Shown: positions 1-5,518 of the stretch, piece after piece
How positions within the stretch are numbered: the first letter of the stretch is position 1
Layout of the letters: every line of letters begins with the position of its first letter
Source of the DNA: Oligoflexus sp.
GTDB lineage: Bacteria; Bdellovibrionota_B; Oligoflexia; Oligoflexales; Oligoflexaceae
Direction of reading: 5' to 3'
Length of the DNA: 6,586 bases
Assembly: GCA_030151925.1 (NCBI GenBank)
Contig: JASLCY010000244.1
Span: 1 to 6,586, forward strand
The notes under the pieces: model-generated
What the model saw: only the letters and a program-made list of their open reading frames with translations
What the model was told of the DNA's origin: nothing
Database searches by the model: none
Translations under genes and position numbers: made by a program

Positions 1-281
1 CCGTGAAGATAGAACTCCAGGCTGATTGTTATGCTGGCATTTGGGCTCAAGAAACCGATAAGATGCATCACTCCCTCGAACAGGGGGATATCGAGGAGGC
101 CATCAACGCCGCGGCGGCCGTAGGGGACGATCGCCTGCAAAAAGCCAGTCGTGGTTATGTGGTTCCCGATTCTTTCACGCACGGTTCGTCAGCCCAGCGC
201 ATGGCGGCTTTCCAGCGCGGCTATCAGAGCGGTGATCTCGGCAGCTGCGCGCAGGATCAAGGGTTGAACGCAACCCGCTAA
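1..281 (+). CDS. ypfJ: Neutral zinc metallopeptidase, YpfJ/PF04228 family (3' end only)
   Basis: This is the C-terminal part of a YpfJ-type putative neutral zinc metallopeptidase. The reading frame is open from base 3 and ends at TAA 279-281, so about 92 codons are visible; the GTG at base 3 is an internal Val codon, not a start. The ELQADCYAG motif at the very beginning is the family's conserved segment after the HExxH helix, and its Glu is expected to be the third zinc ligand. Downstream, GDIEEAINAA, GDDRLQ and VVPDSFTHGSSAQRMAAFQRGYQSGD match the conserved tail of the family closely. The HExxH motif and any N-terminal membrane anchor lie outside the window. The physiological substrate of this family is not established. 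It is followed after 9 nt by the DUF482 gene, suggesting cotranscription. The symbol is by family resemblance only. Confidence 0.88.
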   Translation, partial: VKIELQADCYAGIWAQETDKMHHSLEQGDIEEAINAAAAVGDDRLQKASRGYVVPDSFTHGSSAQRMAAFQRGYQSGDLGSCAQDQGLNATR

Positions 282-284
282 GGA
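280..284 (+). promoter_or_regulatory. Shine-Dalgarno site for the GTG-started DUF482 gene
   Basis: AAGGA overlaps the TAA stop of the upstream metallopeptidase gene and sits 6 nt before GTG 291. It supports the GTG start and points to translational coupling between the two genes. Confidence 0.6.
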
Positions 285-290
285 AATCCA

Positions 291-1466
291 GTGAACATTC
301 GTCTCGTGCAATCCATAGCAGAGTTCGGGGCCGAAGGCTGGCGGCCCTTTGAAGACCCGGATTTCCCCTTCCTCGACTACCCTTTCCTCCTGGCGCTCGA
401 GACGTCGGGAAGCATAGGGCCGCGCACCGGCTGGCAGCCGGTTTATATCGCGTGCGAAGAGGAGGGCCAACTCCTGGGCGTGCTCGTCTCCTATGTGAAA
501 CAGCATAGCTACGGCGAATATATCTTCGACTGGCAGTGGGCGAACTTCTACCAGGCCCACGGTGAAGACTATTATCCTAAGCTCCTCACGGCCGTCCCTT
601 TCACGCCGGCGACCGGACCCCGGGTTCTCGTGAGGGCGGGCGCGGACGGGGATCTGATCACCAATGTTCTGATCGCATCGGCGCTCGAGATCGCGCAGCG
701 CTCCGAATTGAGCTCTTATCACGTGCTCTTCCTGGAAGAACGCGAGACCGAGGGCTTCCTCCGCGAAGGATTCTTCTCGCGGCATTCGATGCAATACCAT
801 TGGTACAACGAAGGTTACCGAAGCTTTCAGCAATTCCTCGACGCGCTGGTCGGCAAGAGGCGGCGCGACATCACCCGGGAGCGCGAGCGCGTGAGGGCGC
901 ATGGCCTGAAGATCGAGCGCCTCACCGGCCAGGACCTGACCGAGGAGCATGCGGCGATCATGGAGCGGTTCTATCGGGCGACCACGGATAAGAAGAACGC
1001 TATCGCTTATCTGCAGCCGGGTTTCTTCGCGGAGGTCTTTAGGACGATGCCGAGCCGCATTCTCCTGGTCCTCGCGAGCAAGGACGGGGAACCGGTCGCC
1101 GGGGCGCTCAATTTCTTTAAGGGCGGAAAACTCTTCGGGCGGCATTGGGGGAGCCTTGAGAGCTATGCGGACCTGCATTTCGAGCTCTGTTACTATCAGA
1201 CCATCGATTTCGCGATCGAGCGCGGCCTCAAACTCTTTGAAGCCGGGGCTCAGGGCGAACACAAGGTCCAGCGCGGATTCAAGCCCTCCCTCACCTTCAG
1301 CGTCCATAAGATCTTCGATCCACGCTTCTCCCGGCCTATCGAGGCCTATGTGAAGGAAGAGGCGGCAGCGATAGCCGAGGCGATGGCGGCGATGACTTCG
1401 CCCTTCAAACGACCAAACCCAGGACATAAGGATGAGAACCATGAGACAGTTCGTTCGTCTCCATAA
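291..1466 (+). CDS. DUF482 / FemAB-like (COG3146) predicted acyltransferase-fold protein
   Basis: This 391-residue protein belongs to the DUF482 (PF04339, 'peptidogalycan biosynthesis protein', COG3146) family, which has a tandem GNAT-like fold related to FemAB aminoacyl-transferases. Recognisable family blocks are TGWQPVYI (about 46-53), HSYGEYIFDWQWANFY (72-87), YYPKLLTAVPFTPATGPR (94-111), GKRRRDITRERERV (188-201), FYRATTDKK (227-235), LFGRHWG (281-287), LHFELCYYQ (295-303) and GAQGEHKVQRGFKP (318-331). Length is normal for the family. No signal peptide or membrane segment is visible, so a cytoplasmic location is likely. The biochemical activity is not established; the peptidoglycan label comes from distant homology. 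The GTG start has an AAGGA site 6 nt upstream, and no nearby ATG fits the conserved N-terminus better. The 3' end runs 26 or 35 nt into the pirin gene, depending on the pirin start. The last 20 or so residues are charged, low in conservation and probably dispensable. Confidence 0.9.
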   Translation: MNIRLVQSIAEFGAEGWRPFEDPDFPFLDYPFLLALETSGSIGPRTGWQPVYIACEEEGQLLGVLVSYVKQHSYGEYIFDWQWANFYQAHGEDYYPKLLTAVPFTPATGPRVLVRAGADGDLITNVLIASALEIAQRSELSSYHVLFLEERETEGFLREGFFSRHSMQYHWYNEGYRSFQQFLDALVGKRRRDITRERERVRAHGLKIERLTGQDLTEEHAAIMERFYRATTDKKNAIAYLQPGFFAEVFRTMPSRILLVLASKDGEPVAGALNFFKGGKLFGRHWGSLESYADLHFELCYYQTIDFAIERGLKLFEAGAQGEHKVQRGFKPSLTFSVHKIFDPRFSRPIEAYVKEEAAAIAEAMAAMTSPFKRPNPGHKDENHETVRSSP

Positions 1467-2286
1467 GGCCGAACGCGAGGATATAGGCGATCTCGTGACG
1501 TTTCGCGTACTGCCGAGCTCGACCGTGGCGATGGGGCAATTCGAGCCCTTTCTCTTTTTAAACCACCATGGCCCTCAGGTCTATCCGCCGCGGAACTACG
1601 GCCTCCCCTTCGCGCCCCACCCTCACAGAGGGTTTGAGACGATTACGATCATCCGCAAAGGCGAACTCCTGCACCGCGACAGCACCGGTTTCGAGAGCGT
1701 GATCAAGACCGGCGGCATCCAATGGATGACGGCGGGACGCGGAATCATTCACGAGGAGATCTCTCCCGATGAATTCAAGGCGAAAGGCGGCGAGGTCGAG
1801 ATCCTTCAGCTCTGGCTCAACCTGCCCGCCGCCCTTAAAATGACTCCGCCCGCCTACAAAGGCATGCAGAAGGCGGAGATCAAACATATCGAGCTGCCTG
1901 GCGGCGGAGGCGAAGCGCAGATCATCGCGGGCCAATTCCTAGGCGAAAAAGCTCATTATCAAAGCCTCACCGGCATCGACCTCGCGACCCTGAGCCTGAA
2001 GGCGCATGCTTCGCTGGAGATACCGATCCCGGACGGTCAACGCATCTTCTTCTATGTCGTCGACGGGCAGATCACGGCCAACGGACATGATATGCAGGAG
2101 CATAACCTTGCCGAATTCGATCTCAGGTCGGGTGGCCTGACCCTCCATGCCCTGCAGGATAGTTATGCGATCCTGGGAGTGGCGAAGCCCCTGCACGAGC
2201 CGATCTATGCGCACGGGCCTTTCGTGATGAACACCAAGGACGAGATCTACCAGGCGATCATGGACTACCAAAACGGCAAATTCTAG
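1432..2286 (+). CDS. Pirin family protein (bicupin)
   Basis: This 284-residue bicupin belongs to the pirin family. The N-terminal cupin holds the four metal ligands: His63 and His65 in the HPHRGFET motif, and His107 and Glu109 in GRGIIHEEIS, equivalent to His56, His58, His101 and Glu103 of human pirin. The flanking FLFLNHHGP (40-48) and QLWLNLP (126-132) blocks are also typical. The C-terminal cupin (about 165-275) lacks the ligand set, as usual. Pirins bind Fe or a similar metal. Some, such as E. coli YhhW, have quercetinase activity and others are regulators, so the substrate is open here. The start could be ATG 1432 (AGGA 7 nt upstream) or ATG 1441 (AAGGA 8 nt upstream). Both lie inside the end of the DUF482 gene, so the two are probably coupled in translation. 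It ends 12 nt from the convergent CoA-binding gene. Confidence 0.93.
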   Translation: MRTMRQFVRLHKAEREDIGDLVTFRVLPSSTVAMGQFEPFLFLNHHGPQVYPPRNYGLPFAPHPHRGFETITIIRKGELLHRDSTGFESVIKTGGIQWMTAGRGIIHEEISPDEFKAKGGEVEILQLWLNLPAALKMTPPAYKGMQKAEIKHIELPGGGGEAQIIAGQFLGEKAHYQSLTGIDLATLSLKAHASLEIPIPDGQRIFFYVVDGQITANGHDMQEHNLAEFDLRSGGLTLHALQDSYAILGVAKPLHEPIYAHGPFVMNTKDEIYQAIMDYQNGKF

Positions 2287-2298
2287 CGCCGGCTCTCG

Positions 2299-2679
2299 TC
2301 AGAACTGTTTTGAGGCGAGGAGCACGAGCGTGCAGGCTTCGATCACCTGAATGCCCTTTTGTTTGGCGACGCGCATGAGCGTGGGGTGCTCGGTGCCGGG
2401 ATTGAAGATAAGGCGCTTGGGTTTGGCTTTGATGATGCTCTCGAAGATCGCGTCGAGGCGCGTGGGATTCAGATAGAGCGTGAGCGTATGGAGCGGCTCC
2501 TGGATAGCCTCGAGGCTTTCGACGACCTCGACCCCGAGCACCGGCTTGGCGTCAGGATGCACGCCTATCAAATGATTATAACCGCTGCTTTGCAATCGCT
2601 CGATGGCCTTATATGCATAGCGGCTTGGATCATCCGATAAACCTAGGACGCAAATAAACGCATTTTTTTCTGTGCTCAC
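2299..2679 (-). CDS. CoA-binding domain protein (YccU type, CoA_binding_2)
   Basis: This 126-residue single-domain Rossmann-fold protein is of the CoA_binding_2/YccU family. It shows the early nucleotide-binding stretch VLGLSDDPSRYAYKAIERL (11-29), a GVHPDA turn (39-44), VLGVEVVESL (47-56), TLYLNP (67-72), PKRLIFNPGTEH (87-98) and the closing GIQVIEACTLVLL (109-121), all in family order. Length is about normal. These proteins resemble the CoA-binding subdomain of succinyl-CoA synthetase and probably bind CoA or a related nucleotide; no catalytic residues are visible and the cellular role is unknown. The start is GTG at 2679, chosen because a GAGGTG site lies 5 nt upstream and the conserved domain begins a few residues later. 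A promoter is predicted just upstream. The gene is transcribed towards pirin and away from the flavoprotein gene, so it is probably monocistronic. The 5' part is richer in A+T than neighbouring genes. Confidence 0.88.
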   Translation of the reverse strand: MSTEKNAFICVLGLSDDPSRYAYKAIERLQSSGYNHLIGVHPDAKPVLGVEVVESLEAIQEPLHTLTLYLNPTRLDAIFESIIKAKPKRLIFNPGTEHPTLMRVAKQKGIQVIEACTLVLLASKQF

Positions 2680-2684
2680 GATAT

Positions 2685-2690
2685 CACCTC
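2685..2690 (-). promoter_or_regulatory. Shine-Dalgarno site for the CoA-binding protein gene
   Basis: On the minus strand this reads GAGGTG, within GAGGTGAT, a near-perfect complement of the 16S rRNA tail. It lies 5 nt upstream of GTG 2679 and decides the non-ATG start. Confidence 0.6.
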
Positions 2691-2712
2691 ACAAGAATCC
2701 TCTCTCACCCCC

Positions 2713-2741
2713 ACTGTATTCGCTTTTGAGGGCGAAGGCAA
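2713..2741 (-). promoter_or_regulatory. Predicted sigma70-type promoter of the CoA-binding protein gene
   Basis: On the minus strand TTGCCT (2736-2741) and TACAGT (2713-2718) are separated by exactly 17 nt. Each box matches the consensus at four of six positions. Transcription would start near 2706, giving a leader of about 27 nt that contains the Shine-Dalgarno site. This is pattern-based only; no transcript data. Confidence 0.42.
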
Positions 2742-2751
2742 ATTTCGCGAA
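2719..2751. promoter_or_regulatory. Cluster of TTCGC/GCGAA half-sites, possible operator
   Basis: TTCGC (2719-2723) and GCGAA (2732-2736) form an inverted pair inside the spacer of the predicted minus-strand promoter, and the perfect 8-bp palindrome TTCGCGAA (2744-2751) lies just upstream of its -35 box. The element starts are 12 to 13 bp apart. A regulator-binding site is an inference; the half-sites are short and could arise by chance. Confidence 0.25.
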
Positions 2752-2776
2752 GTGGAAGACTGGTGAATTCCATGTG

Positions 2777-2806
2777 TTGGCTCATCCCCATTTTTAAGCC
2801 CACAAT
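2777..2806 (+). promoter_or_regulatory. Weak promoter candidate for the stress-protein-26-like gene
   Basis: TTGGCT (2777-2782) and CACAAT (2801-2806) are 18 nt apart, upstream of the strong ribosome-binding site of the gene starting at 2834. A small inverted repeat, CCACA-atgag-TGTGG (2800-2814), overlaps the -10 candidate and the start region. The -10 match is imperfect, so this is tentative. Confidence 0.25.
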
Positions 2807-2822
2807 GAGTGTGGAAACATCG

Positions 2823-2828
2823 AGGAGG
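2823..2828 (+). promoter_or_regulatory. Strong Shine-Dalgarno site for the stress-protein-26-like gene
   Basis: AGGAGG lies 5 nt before ATG 2834, within the run GAGGAGGAG. It fixes the start and suggests efficient translation. Confidence 0.7.
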
Positions 2829-2833
2829 AGATC

Positions 2834-3400
2834 ATGCGTAGCCGACAATACTCCAAAACGAATTACGACCCGCGCGAGGGAGACGAATTCTCGACCCATA
2901 ACCCCGAGGCCGTCCACAGGCTCATGGAAATGATCGATGACATACAGACCGCGATGCTGACGACGATCGACAAAGACGGCATCATGCGCAGTCGCCCGAT
3001 GCTGACACGCGACTATCAACTCGATGGGACCCTATGGTTCCTGACGGGCGACCAGCAGGCGAAGGCGAAAGAGCTGACGCGCGATCCCAGGGTGAATATC
3101 ACGTATTCGGTGCCTGACAAGCATCGTTATATCTCGGTGAGCGGGCTCGCGGAGATCGTGCATGACGACGCGAGGAAACGAGAGCTCTGGAAGCCGGAAC
3201 TCGTCACCTGGTTCCCCGAAGGCGTCGAAGACAAGCATCTCGCGCTGCTCAAGGTCTACATACAGAAAGCGGAATATTGGGACGTGCCGCGGAACCAATT
3301 GGTCGAGATCCTCAGCTTTACGAAGGCCGTCCTTACCGAGACGACCTACCATACCGCTGAGCCGCACGAGAAGATCACGTTTATGGAAAACCCTTCTTAA
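2834..3400 (+). CDS. Pyridoxamine 5'-phosphate oxidase-fold protein, general stress protein 26-like
   Basis: This 188-residue split-barrel flavin-binding protein resembles 'general stress protein 26' (COG3871, Pyrid_ox_like). After an N-terminal extension of about 25 residues comes a helix, then AMLTTIDKDGIMRSRPM (40-56), LWFLTG (67-72), ELTRDPRVNITY (80-91), RYISVSGLAEIV (98-109), WKPELVTWFPEG (119-130) and LLKVYIQKAEYWD (138-150). This is the usual family order: FMN-contacting SRPM strand, second strand, phosphate-side region and the Trp-rich C-terminal block. Relatives bind FMN or FAD, but the physiological reaction is generally unknown; it is unlikely to be true PdxH, which is longer and has a different C-terminus. 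The start at ATG 2834 follows a strong AGGAGG. It is transcribed divergently from the CoA-binding gene across 154 nt and probably alone. Its TAA overlaps the stop codon of the convergent Hsp70 gene. Confidence 0.9.
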   Translation: MRSRQYSKTNYDPREGDEFSTHNPEAVHRLMEMIDDIQTAMLTTIDKDGIMRSRPMLTRDYQLDGTLWFLTGDQQAKAKELTRDPRVNITYSVPDKHRYISVSGLAEIVHDDARKRELWKPELVTWFPEGVEDKHLALLKVYIQKAEYWDVPRNQLVEILSFTKAVLTETTYHTAEPHEKITFMENPS

Positions 3401-4671
3401 CTCGCCTGGGCGAGTTTGAGAGCCCGTTCGGCGAGCCCGTTGACCACGGCGTGGAAGGGCAGGTGATGCTCGAGCTTCGCTTCACCGAGGCGCGCGGCGA
3501 GACCTTCGTGCAGAGCCGGGATCTTCGCCGTACCGCCGGTGCAGCAGACGATATCGATCTCGCCATATTTCAAGCCCGAAGCCGCGACCGTCTGATCCAG
3601 GGTGCCGAGGATGCCTTCGATGGTCTTCGCCGAGAAGGCGTCGAAGTCAGGTTTGTCGAAATCAACCTTCAGGTCGATGCCCGGATATTCATAGCGGACT
3701 TCGGCGACCTCGTGCTGCGAAAGCATCTTCTTCCCGTCCTCGATGCTCTGGAAGAGGTGATAACCCTGCCTCTCCTCGATCAGGAGCTCGAGCCTTTCGA
3801 TGGCGGCGCCGTCGCTCTTATCGAGCGTCCAGTTCTGGAGGTTCCGGAAGAACTCGATATATTCCTTCTTGCCGAGGAGCATCATATCCGCCGGCGAACA
3901 GAGCTTGCGCACCAGGGCCTTCGGCAAATGCAAGGTGTTCGATCCCATCGGCATGCGGAAGTTGATCTTCGAGCCGAAGAAAGGGGCCACGGCGTGCTCC
4001 ATGATGTTGCCGTCGAACGCGTCGCCCGCGAGAGAGATGCCGCCGAGCGAGAGGACGTCCTTCTCCTGGAAACCTTCCGGCCTCAGGCGGATGATCGTGA
4101 AGTCCGAGGTGCCGCCGCCGAAGTCGGCGACGAGCACGGTCTTCTCCTGCTTCAGGCTCCGCGCGAAGTTATGCGCGGCGGCGACCGGCTCGGGGCAGAA
4201 GACGATCTCCTGGAAGCCGGCGAGCTGCGCGGATTTCTCGAGGCGGGCCAGAGCCCTCTCGTGAGCTTCCATCTGCGGCGCGAACAAGGCCGGATGCCCG
4301 AGCACGACCTTCCTGAGCTCCCGGTCGAGATGCGCCTCGACCCGCTCGCGCATCGTCCTGAGGAGGCGGGCGAGCAGATCCTCGAGCGAGTAGAAGATGC
4401 CGTGAACCTGGGTTCCCTGGAACGAAGGGTCGGGCAGGAACTTCTTCAACGACTTCAGGACGCGCCCTTCCGCGCCCTCTTCGTAGTAAAGGGAGATGGC
4501 TTCGTTCCCGACCGCCCATTCGTTGCGGCGCAAAGAATAGAGCACGCTTTTCATGATCGTCGGGTCCGGCGAGCTCGGATCGATCGGCATCGGCCGCAGG
4601 ATCCCTTCCGCATCCGCTCCCGCGACGAGTGAATTCGATGTTCCAAAGTCTATGGCAAGCCAGGTGCTCAT
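3397..4671 (-). CDS. Hsp70-family protein, YegD-like, ATPase domain only
   Basis: This 424-residue actin/Hsp70-fold ATPase resembles E. coli YegD. Visible are the phosphate-1 loop LAIDFGTSNS (5-14), VVLGHPALF (122-130), EPVAAA (161-166), the phosphate-2 loop ADFGGGTSDFT (182-192), the connecting helix IEDGKKMLS (310-318) and the adenosine motif CCTGGTAKIPALHEGL (376-391). The chain stops soon after the nucleotide-binding domain, so it has no DnaK substrate-binding domain or lid, as in YegD. It is expected to bind and hydrolyse ATP; its client and function are unknown. The start at 4671 is preferred over in-frame ATGs at 4761 and 4701, because AAGGA (4680-4684) lies 8 nt upstream, the fold begins at once, and the 4701 ATG falls inside the predicted -10 box. 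It lies downstream of the SET and deiminase genes on the same strand, and its stop overlaps that of the convergent flavoprotein gene. Confidence 0.92.
   Translation of the reverse strand: MSTWLAIDFGTSNSLVAGADAEGILRPMPIDPSSPDPTIMKSVLYSLRRNEWAVGNEAISLYYEEGAEGRVLKSLKKFLPDPSFQGTQVHGIFYSLEDLLARLLRTMRERVEAHLDRELRKVVLGHPALFAPQMEAHERALARLEKSAQLAGFQEIVFCPEPVAAAHNFARSLKQEKTVLVADFGGGTSDFTIIRLRPEGFQEKDVLSLGGISLAGDAFDGNIMEHAVAPFFGSKINFRMPMGSNTLHLPKALVRKLCSPADMMLLGKKEYIEFFRNLQNWTLDKSDGAAIERLELLIEERQGYHLFQSIEDGKKMLSQHEVAEVRYEYPGIDLKVDFDKPDFDAFSAKTIEGILGTLDQTVAASGLKYGEIDIVCCTGGTAKIPALHEGLAARLGEAKLEHHLPFHAVVNGLAERALKLAQAS
3399..3416 (+). terminator. Short stem-loop at the convergent gene ends, possible weak terminator
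   Basis: A perfect 7-bp stem AACTCGC/GCGAGTT closes a CTGG tetraloop, beginning at the stop codon of the + strand gene and followed by only three T residues. It lies inside the last codons of the opposing Hsp70 gene. The missing U-tract makes intrinsic termination doubtful. Confidence 0.3.
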
Positions 4672-4679
4672 CGATGGCG

Positions 4680-4684
4680 TCCTT
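4680..4684 (-). promoter_or_regulatory. Shine-Dalgarno site for the Hsp70-family gene
   Basis: On the minus strand this reads AAGGA, 8 nt upstream of ATG 4671. It supports the internal start over longer in-frame alternatives. Confidence 0.6.
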
Positions 4685-4699
4685 TTCAAGTTGAACCGC

Positions 4700-4728
4700 A
4701 TTTTAGCACGAATTATCCTGAGAACTAA
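4700..4728 (-). promoter_or_regulatory. Predicted extended -10 promoter of the Hsp70-family gene
   Basis: On the minus strand TGCTAAAAT gives a TAAAAT -10 box (4700-4705, five of six consensus positions) preceded by an extended -10 TG (4707-4708). A poor -35, TTAGTT, lies at 4723-4728 with a 17-nt spacer. Transcription would start near 4693, about 22 nt before ATG 4671. It suggests that Hsp70 can be transcribed apart from the SET gene. I see no heat-shock (sigma32) consensus here. Confidence 0.45.
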
Positions 4729-4789
4729 GGATGGGAAGAGAGATGTAGGGGAGTAGGGCAAGCGATGGTTTGGATCCGCTCAGGTTCCT

Positions 4790-4809
4790 GGCCGTGCCAT
4801 GGCACGACC
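4790..4809. repeat. 20-bp near-perfect palindrome in the SET-Hsp70 gap
   Basis: The core CGTGCCATGGCACG (4793-4806) is a perfect 14-bp palindrome. It is extended by GG and CC on the outer sides (4790-4791 and 4808-4809) after one mismatched pair. It has no loop and no following T-run on the minus strand, so a dimeric regulator's binding site or a cruciform/RNA hairpin fits better than an intrinsic terminator. It lies about 85 nt upstream of the Hsp70 promoter and about 40 nt after the SET stop codon. Confidence 0.45.
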
Positions 4810-4846
4810 GACCCGAAGAGCTCGCGAAAGGCCTTTATTCCGAACT

Positions 4847-5485
4847 TCAGTAATCCCGCGTGCTCACCTTGTTGTCCCTGAGGAAGAGCAAGTCGCTGCC
4901 GCCGTCGTATTTCTGGGTGCGGACGGAGAGGTAGGGCGCGCCTTTCTCGAGGTATTGATTGAGCTGGTTCAGGGTCGGCTTATCGAAGAACTGCAGGAGC
5001 GGCTGGTCGACCAGATAGAAATGCGAGAGCGCGTCCTTCGCCGTCGCGTCCCAGCGCTCGACGTAGAGATCGAAGTCGTTGGCGCGGGCGACCTTGCGGC
5101 AGCCGGGCTTCGAGCATGAGAGCGGGATATCCTCCTCGATGTTCAGGAGCCCGTAATCGTCGGTGATCTCATCGCCCGCGTTGATGTCCTTGATCGCTAT
5201 CTCGAACCCGTAGCCGGTCGTGATCGAGCTCGGGAAGCAGCAGTGGTTCACGAAGCGCGCCTGGTCCCAGCTCAGGATGTAATCGCCCTTGGCGTCGACG
5301 TAGGAGTACTTGGTGATGATATCGCGGTAGGCCGGGTTCTTCAGCAGCTCGGCATTCCGCTCGACCTTGACCTCGAGCGCGTCCCTCACGTAGACCGCCG
5401 TTCCCTTGGGAATGAAGCGGGTTGCAAAAACACCAAATCCGATTTCGTCGTTCACCCACTTCAAAGTCGTGTCGGGATGCATCAT
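4847..5485 (-). CDS. SET-domain protein, probable protein-lysine methyltransferase
   Basis: This 212-residue protein has a compact SET domain. The GFGVFATRFIPKGTAVY segment (16-32) is the N-terminal SET strand with its GxG turn. RFVNHCCFPSS (77-87) is a variant of the RFxNHSCxPN motif that binds S-adenosylmethionine, and GDEITDDYG (104-112) carries the catalytic-type Tyr111. A short post-SET segment follows with Cys124 and Cys129 (SCSKPGC). Together with Cys82 or Cys83 these give three of the usual four zinc ligands; the first Cys of CxCx4C is replaced by Leu122. The C-terminal 80 residues are unassigned. The likely reaction is SAM-dependent lysine methylation; the target is unknown. Start is ATG 5485, with AGGAG (5496-5500) 10 nt upstream; ATG 5482 is also possible. 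It lies 33 nt after the deiminase-family gene, so cotranscription is likely. Confidence 0.9.
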   Translation of the reverse strand: MMHPDTTLKWVNDEIGFGVFATRFIPKGTAVYVRDALEVKVERNAELLKNPAYRDIITKYSYVDAKGDYILSWDQARFVNHCCFPSSITTGYGFEIAIKDINAGDEITDDYGLLNIEEDIPLSCSKPGCRKVARANDFDLYVERWDATAKDALSHFYLVDQPLLQFFDKPTLNQLNQYLEKGAPYLSVRTQKYDGGSDLLFLRDNKVSTRDY

Positions 5486-5495
5486 GAGAAGGTCT

Positions 5496-5500
5496 CTCCT
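5496..5500 (-). promoter_or_regulatory. Shine-Dalgarno site for the SET-domain gene
   Basis: On the minus strand this reads AGGAG, 10 nt before ATG 5485, in the 33-nt gap after the deiminase gene. A small inverted repeat CTCGT-tg-ACGAG (5502-5513) lies immediately upstream of it. Confidence 0.55.
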
Positions 5501-5518
5501 GCTCGTTGACGAGGCACG

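Larger units (their letters stand above)
4672..4846 (-). other. Intergenic region between SET and Hsp70 genes
   Basis: This 175-nt gap carries the palindrome at 4790-4809, a pyrimidine-rich stretch on the minus strand (about 4730-4755), and the Hsp70 promoter and ribosome-binding site. I see no convincing coding sequence, tRNA or canonical U-tract terminator in it. Confidence 0.5.

Noticed and set aside
3..5. GTG at base 3 as a start codon for a small 92-residue protein
   Set aside because: The sequence is the conserved C-terminal portion of a much longer metallopeptidase, cut by the window edge.
189..1442. Long minus-strand open frame (about 417 codons) opposite the DUF482 gene
   Set aside because: The + strand frame matches a known family along its whole length. 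The antisense product is Arg/Glu/Leu-rich with no recognisable motif, as expected for a shadow of GC-biased codons.
2287..2298. Terminator between the convergent pirin and CoA-binding genes
   Set aside because: The gap is only 12 nt and I found no convincing stem followed by a T-run on either strand.
3451..4632. Long + strand open frame (about 393 codons) opposite the Hsp70 gene
   Set aside because: The minus strand carries all Hsp70 nucleotide-binding motifs in order. The + strand product is a low-complexity Glu/Arg/Val-rich shadow with no motif.
4672..4761. N-terminal extension of the Hsp70-family protein to an ATG at 4761
   Set aside because: The ribosome-binding site, the predicted promoter and the beginning of the fold all favour ATG 4671. 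The extension would lie across and upstream of the promoter.
4799..5119. + strand open frame across the SET gene 3' end
   Set aside because: It is antisense to a well-supported SET gene, has no ribosome-binding site and no family resemblance.
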